Positions 1 to 5,902 are shown, counted from the stretch's first letter. The stretch is DNA of 6,357 bases from Verrucomicrobiota bacterium (GCA_003451935.1 DMJA01000235.1:1-6357); one strand, 5' to 3'. The notes: a model not told the origin generated them from the sequence alone. Translations and numbers: made by a program.

Positions 1-139
1 GGATCATGCACTGGAAAAGGAACAGCAGTCCGAACAAGATGGCCAGCGCCTGCCCCGCCATGGGGTCGGCCAGCCTCTTCCGGAATTCGGCGGCAGCGGA
101 TTCCGCAGGAACGGGCTTTTGCTTCGCATCCTTGTTCAT
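1..139 (-). CDS. Membrane protein of unknown function, N-terminal fragment (cut by window edge)
   Basis: The minus strand opens with ATG at 139-137 and stays open to the window edge (46 codons). The first ~27 residues are polar and charged (MNKDAKQKPVPAES...), followed by DPMAGQ and then a strongly hydrophobic run, ALAILFGLLFLFQCMI (31-46). This looks like the start of a first transmembrane helix after a cytoplasmic N-terminal tail, with no signal-peptide-like arrangement at the extreme N-terminus. A GGAG (plus-strand CTCC at 151-154) lies 11 bases upstream of the ATG. The gene is divergent from the flavodoxin-like gene at 260. Only the N-terminus is visible, so no family can be named; that it is a real gene is inferred from the plausible start, the hydrophobic helix and the absence of any competing plus-strand gene. 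Confidence 0.55.
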   Translation of the reverse strand, partial: MNKDAKQKPVPAESAAAEFRKRLADPMAGQALAILFGLLFLFQCMI

Positions 140-208
140 CGGGCAGCATTCTCCATATTCTCCAAGGCATTTCAAGCAAAACGCAACGGGCCGCCGTTTT
201 CTTTGCGC

Positions 209-237
209 TTTTTTCCGGGCGAAGCGCGGGGTAGGAT
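209..237 (+). promoter_or_regulatory. Possible promoter for the flavodoxin-like gene
   Basis: TAGGAT at 232-237 resembles the -10 boxes seen upstream of three other genes in this window. The matching -35 is poor: only a T-run (TTTTTT, 209-214) sits 17 bases upstream. The start codon at 260 would lie about 15 bases after the expected transcription start, giving a very short leader that just includes the ribosome binding site. Confidence 0.3.
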
Positions 238-259
238 GCGGATCGAAAGGAATCCCGCC

Positions 260-823
260 ATGCGCCAGAAAAAGAAAGTCCTCATCCTGCTCGGCAGCCC
301 CCGCGAAGACGGCAATTCCACCCGCCTGGCCTTCGCCTTCGCCGATGCCGCCAGCCGCAAGGGCCACGCCGTGCAATCCATCCGGCTCTCCGCGCTCCAC
401 ATCGCCCCCTGCAATGGGTGCCGCCAATGCTGGAAAAAAGCCTCCGAACCTTGCGTCCTCCGCGACGACATGGATCCAGTTTATCCTCTCCTGCGCGCGG
501 CCGATGTCCTTGTCTTCGCCACGCCGCTGCATTTCTACACCTGGTCTTCGCCCCTCAAGACGCTGACCGACCGGCTGTTCTGCCTGGATCCGCAATTCAA
601 GCGCAACCTCAAGGGCAAAACCTCCGTCCTGCTGGCCACCGCCGCGGACCAGCGTTCCGCCGCCTTCGCCGGCTTGCGGGCAACCTATCGTCTCGTCGCG
701 GACTACATGGGCTGGAAGCGGCTCGGCGAAGTCCTCGCCACCGGCGTGGAGGCCGAAGGCGACATCGCCCGCGCCGGGCGCGCCCTGGCCAAGGCCGATG
801 CCCTGGGCGCCAAGCTGTCCTGA
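260..823 (+). CDS. Flavodoxin-like NAD(P)H-dependent FMN oxidoreductase with Isf-type cysteine cluster
   Basis: The 187-residue product belongs to the NADPH-dependent FMN reductase / iron-sulfur flavoprotein superfamily, cytoplasmic one-domain electron-transfer proteins. Residues 7-13 form the first beta strand, and GSPREDGNST (12-21) is the FMN-phosphate loop. C51, C54, C57 and C65 form CX2CX2CX7C, which fits the compact motif that binds a 4Fe-4S cluster in archaeal and clostridial iron-sulfur flavoproteins (Isf). RDDM (68-71) and TPLHFYTWSSPLK (88-100) are the usual family segments around the flavin. Start: ATG 260 has AAAGGA 8-9 bases upstream; an in-frame ATG at 236 lacks one. The gene is apparently monocistronic, with an 81-base gap and a new promoter-like sequence before the next gene. 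Many relatives carry similar cysteines without proven clusters, so the Fe-S assignment is inference; substrate and electron partner are unknown. Confidence 0.85.
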   Translation: MRQKKKVLILLGSPREDGNSTRLAFAFADAASRKGHAVQSIRLSALHIAPCNGCRQCWKKASEPCVLRDDMDPVYPLLRAADVLVFATPLHFYTWSSPLKTLTDRLFCLDPQFKRNLKGKTSVLLATAADQRSAAFAGLRATYRLVADYMGWKRLGEVLATGVEAEGDIARAGRALAKADALGAKLS

Positions 824-841
824 AAATCGCCGGCGCTTCCG

Positions 842-870
842 TTGCCATCCCCTCCTCCGCGTGATAGAGT
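842..870 (+). promoter_or_regulatory. Putative sigma70-type promoter of the argA-like/tlyA/nadK operon
   Basis: TTGCCA (842-847) is followed after 17 bases by TAGAGT (865-870). The spacing is ideal and the position, 34 bases upstream of the start codon at 905, suits a promoter serving the four overlapping genes. No terminator hairpin is visible between the preceding gene (stop at 823) and this site, so read-through from upstream remains possible. Confidence 0.45.
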
Positions 871-904
871 CCATCTTCCATTTCCACCTCTGGAACAAGA
901 CAGA

Positions 905-1417
905 ATGAACACACCCCAACCCATCCTCCGCAAAGCCTGCTTCGGCGACGGACCGGCCATCTTCAAATGCATCAAGGCGCATCCCAACGAACTGGTGCCC
1001 CGCCCCCTCAGCAACATCCTGCTCAACATCGACCGCTTCCTGGTCGCCGAGCTCGACGGCGAAATCGTCGGCACGGCCTCCTGGGCCGTCCTGCCCGAAC
1101 TGGACCCCGCCAAGAATCCCTCCATCGAAATCCAATCGGTTTCCGTGCGGCAGGATTTGCAGAAGCATGGCCTGGGCCGCCGCCTCGTCGAGGCGGCGCT
1201 CGAACGCGTCTCCGAATTCAAGCCCGACCAGGTCATCGTGTTGACCTTCACGCCGCCGTTCTTCGCCAGCCTGGGGTTCACGCCCATCTCTAAGGACAAG
1301 ATCCTCTACAAACTCTACAAGGGCTGCATGAATTGCTCGAAGTACGACAACCCCCTCACCTGCCCCGAAGTCGCCATGGCCTACGCCCCCCCGAATCCCA
1401 AGGGCGGACCCGCGTGA
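905..1417 (+). CDS. GNAT acetyltransferase of the stand-alone N-acetylglutamate synthase (ArgA-like) type
   Basis: The 170-residue product is a single GNAT domain. It likely transfers acetyl from acetyl-CoA to glutamate, the first step of arginine synthesis, in the cytoplasm. The acetyl-CoA pyrophosphate loop is QKHGLG (86-91, fitting Q/RxxGxG/A) after the strand IEIQSVSV (74-81). The segments ELVPRPLSNILLNIDRFLVA (29-48) and FFASLGF (119-125), and the tail C141, C144, C153 followed by PEVAM (154-158), match the pattern of short stand-alone N-acetylglutamate synthases, which lack the amino-acid-kinase half of classical ArgA. Start: ATG 905 has GGAA 9 bases upstream; a TTG start at 842 would overlap the promoter-like sequence. 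The stop overlaps the next start (GTGA, 1414-1417). GNAT membership is certain; the glutamate substrate is inferred from the motifs, and no other arginine gene lies in the window to support it. Confidence 0.82.
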   Translation: MNTPQPILRKACFGDGPAIFKCIKAHPNELVPRPLSNILLNIDRFLVAELDGEIVGTASWAVLPELDPAKNPSIEIQSVSVRQDLQKHGLGRRLVEAALERVSEFKPDQVIVLTFTPPFFASLGFTPISKDKILYKLYKGCMNCSKYDNPLTCPEVAMAYAPPNPKGGPA

Positions 1418-2472
1418 TTTTCCTCCCCTCCATCCGTGGCCTCCGCCTCGCCGTGGCCGGTGCCGCGCTGTTCACCGCGGCTCCCGCCGCCACCTGGGGC
1501 TGGGGCGGCATTCAGCATGTCCAGATCAACAAGGCCGCCGGGCGCAACGTGCCGGACGAAATGGGCGCGTTCCGCCCCTTCTCCCGCCCCATGGCCTTTC
1601 CCGGCATCTATCCCGATCTGTGGAAGGAAGCCGACCTCGCCGAGACCCCGCGCCACTACTTCGAGCCCGACCGCCTGCCGGCCGGGACGGACCTCGGCGG
1701 ACTGGCCGCGGATCAGGCCACCGCCTTTTCACAGCAAATTTCTTCCCGGCCCGACGAGATCGGCATCGCCCCCTGGACCATCACCGACCTCCTCGTCCAG
1801 ATGACCGAAGCCATGCGCACCAACGACTGGCTCATGGCCGCCCGCTGCGGAGCCACCATGGGCCACTATGTGGCCGACCTGCACATGCCCCTGCACTGCA
1901 CCCGGAATTTCAACGGCCAGGAAACCTGGCAGGTCGGCATCCATTCGCGCATCGAGCTCGACATGACCAAGGCCTTTTTCCGGCCCGACCTGCTGGATCC
2001 CGCGCCGGCCGCCTATCTGGAGGATCCCTTCCGCGAAATCATGGGATGGGTCGCCCACTCCGCCTCGCTCGTTCCGTCCATCCTCAACGCCGACACCATC
2101 GCCCGGCGCTCCGCCAACGGCCGCTACGACACCGAGCGCTATTACTACAAGCTCTGGGAACTCACCGGCGACACCATCATCCAGCAGCTCTCGGACGCCG
2201 TCACCCACCTGTCCTCGCTCTGGTACACCGCCTGGGTCGATGCCGGAAAACCCGCCATTCCCGGACCTTTCGCCGAACTGCCCACGACCTCCCTCCATTC
2301 CGGCGTCGGCATCGATTTCCCGACCGAGGACGGTCCCGCCGGCGCCACCCTGCCCCGCCAAAACAAGACCTACAACGCCATCATCTGGGCCGTCATGGGC
2401 ATCATCGCCGGGGTGGTCATCACCTCCTCCATTGTTCGCGGCATCCGGGAACGCAAGGCCTCCGGGAAGTGA
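1414..2472 (+). CDS. Exported, C-terminally anchored zinc phospholipase C / S1-P1 nuclease family hydrolase
   Basis: The 352-residue product has an N-terminal signal peptide (RGLRLAVAGAALFTAAPAA, within 8-26), an all-alpha zinc hydrolase domain (~28-280), a proline-rich linker, a transmembrane helix (~321-340) and a basic tail (VRGIRERK). Candidate trinuclear-zinc ligands in family order: W28 just after the signal peptide, H35, D68, H81 (in PRHY), H151, D155, H161 (HYVADLHMPLH, the family's Hx3Dx5H core), H177 and E181. Glu four residues after the last His matches Bacillus phospholipase C; S1/P1 nucleases have Asp there. The substrate may be phospholipid or nucleic acid phosphodiesters outside the membrane. 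Start: GTG 1414 overlaps the previous stop and is followed at once by the signal peptide; no upstream in-frame start gives a better N-terminus. It ends in a 4-base overlap with tlyA. Family placement is firm; substrate is unknown. Confidence 0.8.
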   Translation: MIFLPSIRGLRLAVAGAALFTAAPAATWGWGGIQHVQINKAAGRNVPDEMGAFRPFSRPMAFPGIYPDLWKEADLAETPRHYFEPDRLPAGTDLGGLAADQATAFSQQISSRPDEIGIAPWTITDLLVQMTEAMRTNDWLMAARCGATMGHYVADLHMPLHCTRNFNGQETWQVGIHSRIELDMTKAFFRPDLLDPAPAAYLEDPFREIMGWVAHSASLVPSILNADTIARRSANGRYDTERYYYKLWELTGDTIIQQLSDAVTHLSSLWYTAWVDAGKPAIPGPFAELPTTSLHSGVGIDFPTEDGPAGATLPRQNKTYNAIIWAVMGIIAGVVITSSIVRGIRERKASGK

Positions 2473-3209
2473 AACGCCAGCGCCTGGATCTGCTGTTGGT
2501 CGAACGCGCCCTGGCCGAAAGCCGCGAAAAAGCCCAGCGGCTCATCCTTGCCGGCGAAGTCCTCGTGGACGACGCGCCCGCCACCAAGCCCGGCCACGAA
2601 TATGCGCCCGGCTGCGAGATCCGCGTCCGCCAGCCCGAGCGTTTCGTCGGACGCGGAGGGCTCAAGCTCGAAGAGGCTTTCAACCGGTTTCCCCTGCTCA
2701 CCGCCGAGGGCAAGATCTGCGTGGACATCGGCGCCTCCACGGGTGGCTTCACCGACTGCCTCCTCCAGCATGGCGCGGCCAAGGTCTATGCCGTGGATGT
2801 CGGAAAATCCCAGCTCCATTCCCGCATCGCCGCCGATCCCCGCGTCGTCGCCATGGATGCCTGCAACGCGCGCCATCTCCAGCCGGGAGATCTTCCCGAG
2901 GTGCCGGATCTGGCGGTCACCGACGTTTCCTTCATCTCCCTGCGCCTCATCCTGCCCGCCATCGACCGCCTCCTGCGACCCGGCGGAGAAACCGTCGCCC
3001 TCATCAAGCCCCAGTTCGAGGCCGGCCGCGAGGAAGTCGGCAAGGGCGGCGTCGTGCGCGACCCCGTCCTCCGCCAGCATGTCGTGGACCGCATCCATGA
3101 GTTCGGCGTGCAAACCCTCAGCTGGCAATGGCTCGATTTTTGCCCATCGCCAATCCAGGGCCCGGCTGGTAATGTGGAATTCCTAAGCTACTGGAGAAAA
3201 AGTCCATGA
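2469..3209 (+). CDS. tlyA: TlyA-family 23S/16S rRNA (cytidine-2'-O)-methyltransferase
   Basis: The 246-residue cytoplasmic protein methylates ribose 2'-OH of a cytidine in ribosomal RNA (in known TlyA enzymes 23S C1920, in some also 16S C1409), using S-adenosylmethionine. Residues 1-58 are an S4 RNA-binding domain (RLDLLLVERALAESREKAQR, 5-24; GEVLVDD, 29-35), then RFVGRGGLKLEEA (58-70) leads into an FtsJ-like Rossmann domain. SAM motif I is DIGASTGGFTDCLL (86-99). The expected K-D-K-E catalytic set is present: K66, D152 (TDVSFISL), K180 (ALIKPQFE) and E237 (NVEFL). Length is normal for the family. Start: GTG 2469 overlaps the preceding stop and yields the typical TlyA N-terminus; the reading frame continues far upstream, but that is only a shadow of the preceding gene. 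It overlaps nadK by 4 bases. Although often annotated as hemolysin A, nothing here suggests a secreted toxin. Confidence 0.95.
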   Translation: MKRQRLDLLLVERALAESREKAQRLILAGEVLVDDAPATKPGHEYAPGCEIRVRQPERFVGRGGLKLEEAFNRFPLLTAEGKICVDIGASTGGFTDCLLQHGAAKVYAVDVGKSQLHSRIAADPRVVAMDACNARHLQPGDLPEVPDLAVTDVSFISLRLILPAIDRLLRPGGETVALIKPQFEAGREEVGKGGVVRDPVLRQHVVDRIHEFGVQTLSWQWLDFCPSPIQGPAGNVEFLSYWRKSP

Positions 3210-4081
3210 ACATCGGAATCTTTGCCAATCTGGCCAAGCCCGCCGCCGAATCGGCGCTCGCCGATCTCGCCCTTGCCGCGCGCGAACTGGACGTGACCCT
3301 TGTCGCGTGCGACAAGGAAACCGCCCGCCACCTGCCCGGCGCCAAGCTCGTCACCCACGCCCGCTTTGGCAAGACCGTCGATGTCCTCCTGTCCCTCGGC
3401 GGCGATGGCACCGTGCTGCAATCCGTGCGCGCGCTCGACGGCGCCGAAGCCCCCATCCTCGGCATCAATCTCGGCAACCTTGGTTTTCTCACCAGCGTGC
3501 CCGACACCCAGGCCATCTCCGCCCTGCGCGCCATCGCCTCGGGCGCCTACCAGGTTGCCGAATATCCCCTCCTCGAAGCCCGCCTGTTCCGCGGCTCGCG
3601 CCGCCGGGCCATTGCCCGGGCCCGCGCCCTCAACGATGTCGTCATGGGCTGGGGCACCTCCCCGCGCGCCACGATGATCGAACTCGAGGTGGACCGGCAA
3701 CCCGTCGCCTCCTTCGTCTGCGACGGGCTCATCGTCGCCACGCCCGTCGGCAGCACCGGCCACGCCCTCTCCGCGGGCGGCCCGATCCTGCACCGGGAAA
3801 CCCCGGCCCTCGTGATCGAGCCCATCTGCCCCCACACCCTCAGCAACCGCCCCGTCGTCCTGCCCAACAACCGCCTCGTTTCCCTGCGCATCGGCGACAA
3901 GCGCAAGAAGCTCCTCCTCTCCGTGGACGGCCAACCCCACGGCTGGCTCGAATATGGCGACGTGCTTGAGGTCCGCAAGGCCAACGAGGCTGTTCGCTTC
4001 GTGCATCTGCCGGACTACTCCTGGTTCAAGCTTCTTTCGCAGAAGCTCCATTGGCGCGGCTCCAGCGCCGACCCCAAGTAG
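3206..4081 (+). CDS. nadK: NAD kinase
   Basis: The 291-residue cytoplasmic enzyme phosphorylates NAD+ to NADP+ using ATP (or polyphosphate in some relatives) and sets the NADP(H) pool. The catalytic loop GGDGT is at 65-69 (D67), GINLGNLGFLT at 86-96, the DGLIVATPVGST segment at 173-184, SAGGPI at 189-194 and CPHTLSNRPVV at 208-218, all in family order; length is typical. Two conserved spots differ from the usual sequence: ALND (141-144) where ALNE is common, and STGH (183-186) where STAY is common. Start: ATG 3206 overlaps the tlyA stop (ATGA), with GGAG 9 bases upstream inside tlyA. It is the last gene of the four-gene unit; tlyA next to nadK is a recurrent bacterial arrangement. Confidence 0.95.
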   Translation: MNIGIFANLAKPAAESALADLALAARELDVTLVACDKETARHLPGAKLVTHARFGKTVDVLLSLGGDGTVLQSVRALDGAEAPILGINLGNLGFLTSVPDTQAISALRAIASGAYQVAEYPLLEARLFRGSRRRAIARARALNDVVMGWGTSPRATMIELEVDRQPVASFVCDGLIVATPVGSTGHALSAGGPILHRETPALVIEPICPHTLSNRPVVLPNNRLVSLRIGDKRKKLLLSVDGQPHGWLEYGDVLEVRKANEAVRFVHLPDYSWFKLLSQKLHWRGSSADPK

Positions 4082-4109
4082 CCGCCGATTTTTTCCCTGG
4101 ATTTTCGCT

Positions 4110-4137
4110 TTGAACTCCCGCCCGATTGCGCTAGGGT
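4110..4137 (+). promoter_or_regulatory. Putative promoter of the exonuclease/hydrolase pair
   Basis: TTGAAC (4110-4115) and TAGGGT (4132-4137) are separated by 16 bases. T-runs at 4089-4094 and 4102-4105 lie just upstream. The site starts 28 bases after the nadK stop and would give a leader of about 95 bases before the start codon at 4241. Confidence 0.5.
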
Positions 4138-4153
4138 TCCATCAAGCAAAGGG

Positions 4154-4174
4154 TGCGGTCTCCGCAGACCTTTT
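4154..4174 (+). terminator. Short hairpin with T-run: nadK operon terminator or leader attenuator
   Basis: GGTCT (4157-4161) pairs with AGACC (4166-4170) across a CCGC loop, directly followed by TTTT (4171-4174), a small terminator-like hairpin. An alternative stem, TGCGG (4154-4158) with CCGCA (4162-4166), uses some of the same bases and excludes the first. If the promoter at 4110-4137 is real, the hairpin lies inside the leader of the next unit. The 5-bp stems are short, so function is uncertain. Confidence 0.25.
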
Positions 4175-4227
4175 GCCAGTTGCTCCGAGGAACGGCGGAA
4201 TTTGGCAACGAATGGAACCGGAACCGC

Positions 4228-4233
4228 AAGGAG
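4228..4233 (+). promoter_or_regulatory. Ribosome binding site that fixes the exonuclease start
   Basis: AAGGAG stands 7 bases before ATG 4241 and is the strongest Shine-Dalgarno sequence in the window. The in-frame ATGs at 4346 and 4367, which would give a leaderless exonuclease, have no comparable site upstream. This supports translation of the hydrophobic N-terminus. Confidence 0.7.
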
Positions 4234-4240
4234 CCTTTTG

Positions 4241-4948
4241 ATGAATCGGATTTTGGCGAGGCATATCGTTTGGATATGTTCCTTCCTTGTCATCTTTTCC
4301 GCCGGGGCGGCGGATTCCGCCCGCGTCGTTCCGCCGGCGTTCCGCATGCCCACGGCCAACACGCAGATGAAGAACATCACCTTCGTCATCTTCGACACCG
4401 AAACCACCGGCTTCAGCCCCGCCAACGACCGCCTCGTCGAAATCGGGGCCGTCAAGGTCCGCGACGGCAAGAAACTCGGCGAAAAGACCTGGCTCATCAA
4501 TCCCCGGCGCTACATCCCCTGGTACGTCCAGAAGGTCCACAACATCGCTCCCGAAATGCTCGAGAAATGCCCGACCTTCGAGGAAGTCTATCCGGAATTC
4601 CTCGAGTTCATCGATGGCTCCGTCCTCATTGCCCACAATGCGCCCTTCGACATCCGGTTCATCTCCGCCGAAGCCGAACGCCATGACATGCCCCGCCCGA
4701 AAAACGCCGTCCTCGACAGCCTCGCCCTTTTCCGCAACTGGTATCCCGACCTCAAGTCCCACACCGTTTCCGACCTCATCGACCTCTTCGACATCTCCAC
4801 CGACGGCATGCAGGCCCACCGCGCCACCGACGACTCCCTCTTCGTCTATTACGCCATCCAGAAGGAAATGGAACGCCGCAGCGACACGCCGCGCTTCCAG
4901 GAACTTCTCAAGAGCGCCGGATCCGCCCTCCGCTTCACCGGCAACTAA
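4241..4948 (+). CDS. DnaQ-like DEDDh 3'-5' exonuclease with apparent N-terminal signal peptide
   Basis: The 235-residue product has an RNase H-fold exonuclease domain (~44-212) of the DNA polymerase III epsilon / RNase T superfamily. All five catalytic positions are visible: D52 and E54 (FDTETTGF, 51-58), D137 (HNAPFDIRF, 132-140), H193 and D198 (HRATDD, 193-198). It should remove nucleotides from 3' ends of DNA or RNA with two metal ions. Before the domain lie R4, R7 and H8, a hydrophobic run (IVWICSFLVIFSAGAA, 9-24) and a ~20-residue polar linker. That is a good Sec signal peptide or membrane anchor, unusual for this normally cytoplasmic family. The first ~20 codons look less GC-rich than the rest of the gene. 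It is too short to carry a polymerase. It leads a two-gene unit, with the next start 18 bases after its stop. Exonuclease family is certain; export is inference. Confidence 0.88.
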   Translation: MNRILARHIVWICSFLVIFSAGAADSARVVPPAFRMPTANTQMKNITFVIFDTETTGFSPANDRLVEIGAVKVRDGKKLGEKTWLINPRRYIPWYVQKVHNIAPEMLEKCPTFEEVYPEFLEFIDGSVLIAHNAPFDIRFISAEAERHDMPRPKNAVLDSLALFRNWYPDLKSHTVSDLIDLFDISTDGMQAHRATDDSLFVYYAIQKEMERRSDTPRFQELLKSAGSALRFTGN

Positions 4949-4966
4949 ACGTCCCGTCCCTTCCCC

Positions 4967-5875
4967 GTGAAAATGCCTCTCTGGATGTCCATCCCGGCGG
5001 CGGTGCTGTCGCTGGCCGCCCTTTGGTTCGCGGGCGATGCCCTCTACGCGCGCCGCATCCTCGCCCGCGCCAATGCTCCCGGCGCGCCCCGCGCCTCCAC
5101 CGAACCTTTCGCCCTCAATCCCGCTGGCTCTCCCGCCCTTCTGCTCATCCATGGTTTCGCCGATGGCCCGTCGGTGTTCGCCAAAATCGCCCCCCCCCTG
5201 GCCGAGGCCGGTTTCGCCATTCGCGCCCTGCATCTCACCGGTTCCGGCGTCCCGCCCGCCGAAATGCAAGGCACCACCCTCGACACTTGGCGCACGGACA
5301 TCGACCGGGAAATCGCCGCCCTCCGCGCGGCCGCCCCCGGCCGCCCCGTCTGGCTCGTGGGGCACTCCCTCGGCGGCACCCTCGCCTTCGATGCGGCCCT
5401 GCGCCCCGCCAACCACATTGCCGGCCTCGTCCTGCTGGCCCCGCTCGTCGAGGTCTCGTCCGCCCGCAGCCCCCTCCTTTCTCCGCGCCAATGGTTCAAC
5501 CTCTTCGACCGCTTCCTCCTGTTCACCGACACCGTCGAATCACGCCTCCCCAAGGACCTCCACGATCCCGAAGCCCGCGCGACCTATCAGACCGACAAAT
5601 ACGTCCACCGGGATATCTACCGCGCCCTGTTTGAGGCCGCCGATTCCGTCCGCCCGCGCGCCGCCGACTGGCGGGGGCCCCTCTTGACGGTTATTTCCGC
5701 TTCCGACCAGATTGTGGACGCCGCCGCGACGACGTTTTTCTTCGCGGCCACCAACGCCACCCCGGCCAAGCTCTCCGAACAGTATTCCGCCGGCCATGTC
5801 CTTCCCCTCGACCACGGCCACGCCATGGTCGCCGGAAAAATCGCCCGCTTCATCCGCGACGTCCCCGCTCCCTGA
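4967..5875 (+). CDS. Membrane-anchored alpha/beta hydrolase (carboxylesterase / monoacylglycerol lipase type)
   Basis: The 302-residue serine hydrolase should cleave carboxylic esters, perhaps short or mono-acyl lipids. A hydrophobic segment (SIPAAVLSLAALWFAGDALY, 8-27) followed by RR forms a signal anchor. The alpha/beta core begins near residue 56 with LLLIHGF (58-64, oxyanion hole). The nucleophile elbow is GHSLGG (132-137, S134). D247 (SASDQIVD) and H277 (SAGHVLPLD) are the probable other triad members; the SxxHV...D arrangement recalls Est30-type carboxylesterases. A lid-like insertion probably lies around 165-225. Start: GTG 4967 and ATG 4973 are both possible and differ by two residues; neither has a Shine-Dalgarno sequence, so the gene may depend on ribosomes finishing the exonuclease 18 bases upstream. 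The next promoter lies ~100 bases after its stop. Family is firm; natural substrate is unknown. Confidence 0.85.
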   Translation: MKMPLWMSIPAAVLSLAALWFAGDALYARRILARANAPGAPRASTEPFALNPAGSPALLLIHGFADGPSVFAKIAPPLAEAGFAIRALHLTGSGVPPAEMQGTTLDTWRTDIDREIAALRAAAPGRPVWLVGHSLGGTLAFDAALRPANHIAGLVLLAPLVEVSSARSPLLSPRQWFNLFDRFLLFTDTVESRLPKDLHDPEARATYQTDKYVHRDIYRALFEAADSVRPRAADWRGPLLTVISASDQIVDAAATTFFFAATNATPAKLSEQYSAGHVLPLDHGHAMVAGKIARFIRDVPAP

Positions 5876-5902
5876 TTCCGCTCCCCGACCGCCACCCCCG
5901 CC

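Noticed and set aside
140..175. Promoter for the divergent left-edge gene (minus-strand TTGCTT, 16 bases, TATGGA)
   Set aside because: The -10 would overlap the ribosome binding site and leave almost no leader; the match is too weak to annotate.
6..566. 186-codon plus-strand frame across the left intergenic region
   Set aside because: Pro/Ser/Ala/Arg-rich with no domain; it overlaps the divergent membrane-protein start and the flavodoxin-like gene in another frame.
842..904. N-terminal extension of the acetyltransferase from a TTG start at 842
   Set aside because: The extra 21 residues are proline-rich and unlike the family, and the region holds a well-spaced promoter-like sequence; ATG 905 gives the expected GNAT start.
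703..1299. 198-codon minus-strand frame opposite the acetyltransferase, and a similar 287-codon frame opposite nadK (3188-4051)
   Set aside because: No motifs, Gly/Ser/Arg-rich composition and full overlap with well-supported plus-strand genes.
1620..2468. Long in-frame extension upstream of tlyA (would give a 529-residue protein)
   Set aside because: The extension is Arg/His/Pro-rich low-complexity translation of another frame of the zinc hydrolase gene. TlyA's normal N-terminus begins at GTG 2469.
2469..3209. Reading tlyA as a secreted hemolysin that works together with the neighbouring phospholipase C-like protein
   Set aside because: The protein has an S4 domain plus the K66-D152-K180-E237 rRNA methyltransferase set and no signal peptide. 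The hemolysin name is historical, so a toxin pair is not supported.
4142..5491. A 449-codon open frame on the minus strand across the exonuclease and hydrolase genes
   Set aside because: It is extremely rich in Gly, Glu, Asp and Ala with no recognisable domain, as expected opposite GC-rich genes with C/G third positions. It spans two plus-strand genes whose catalytic motifs are complete.
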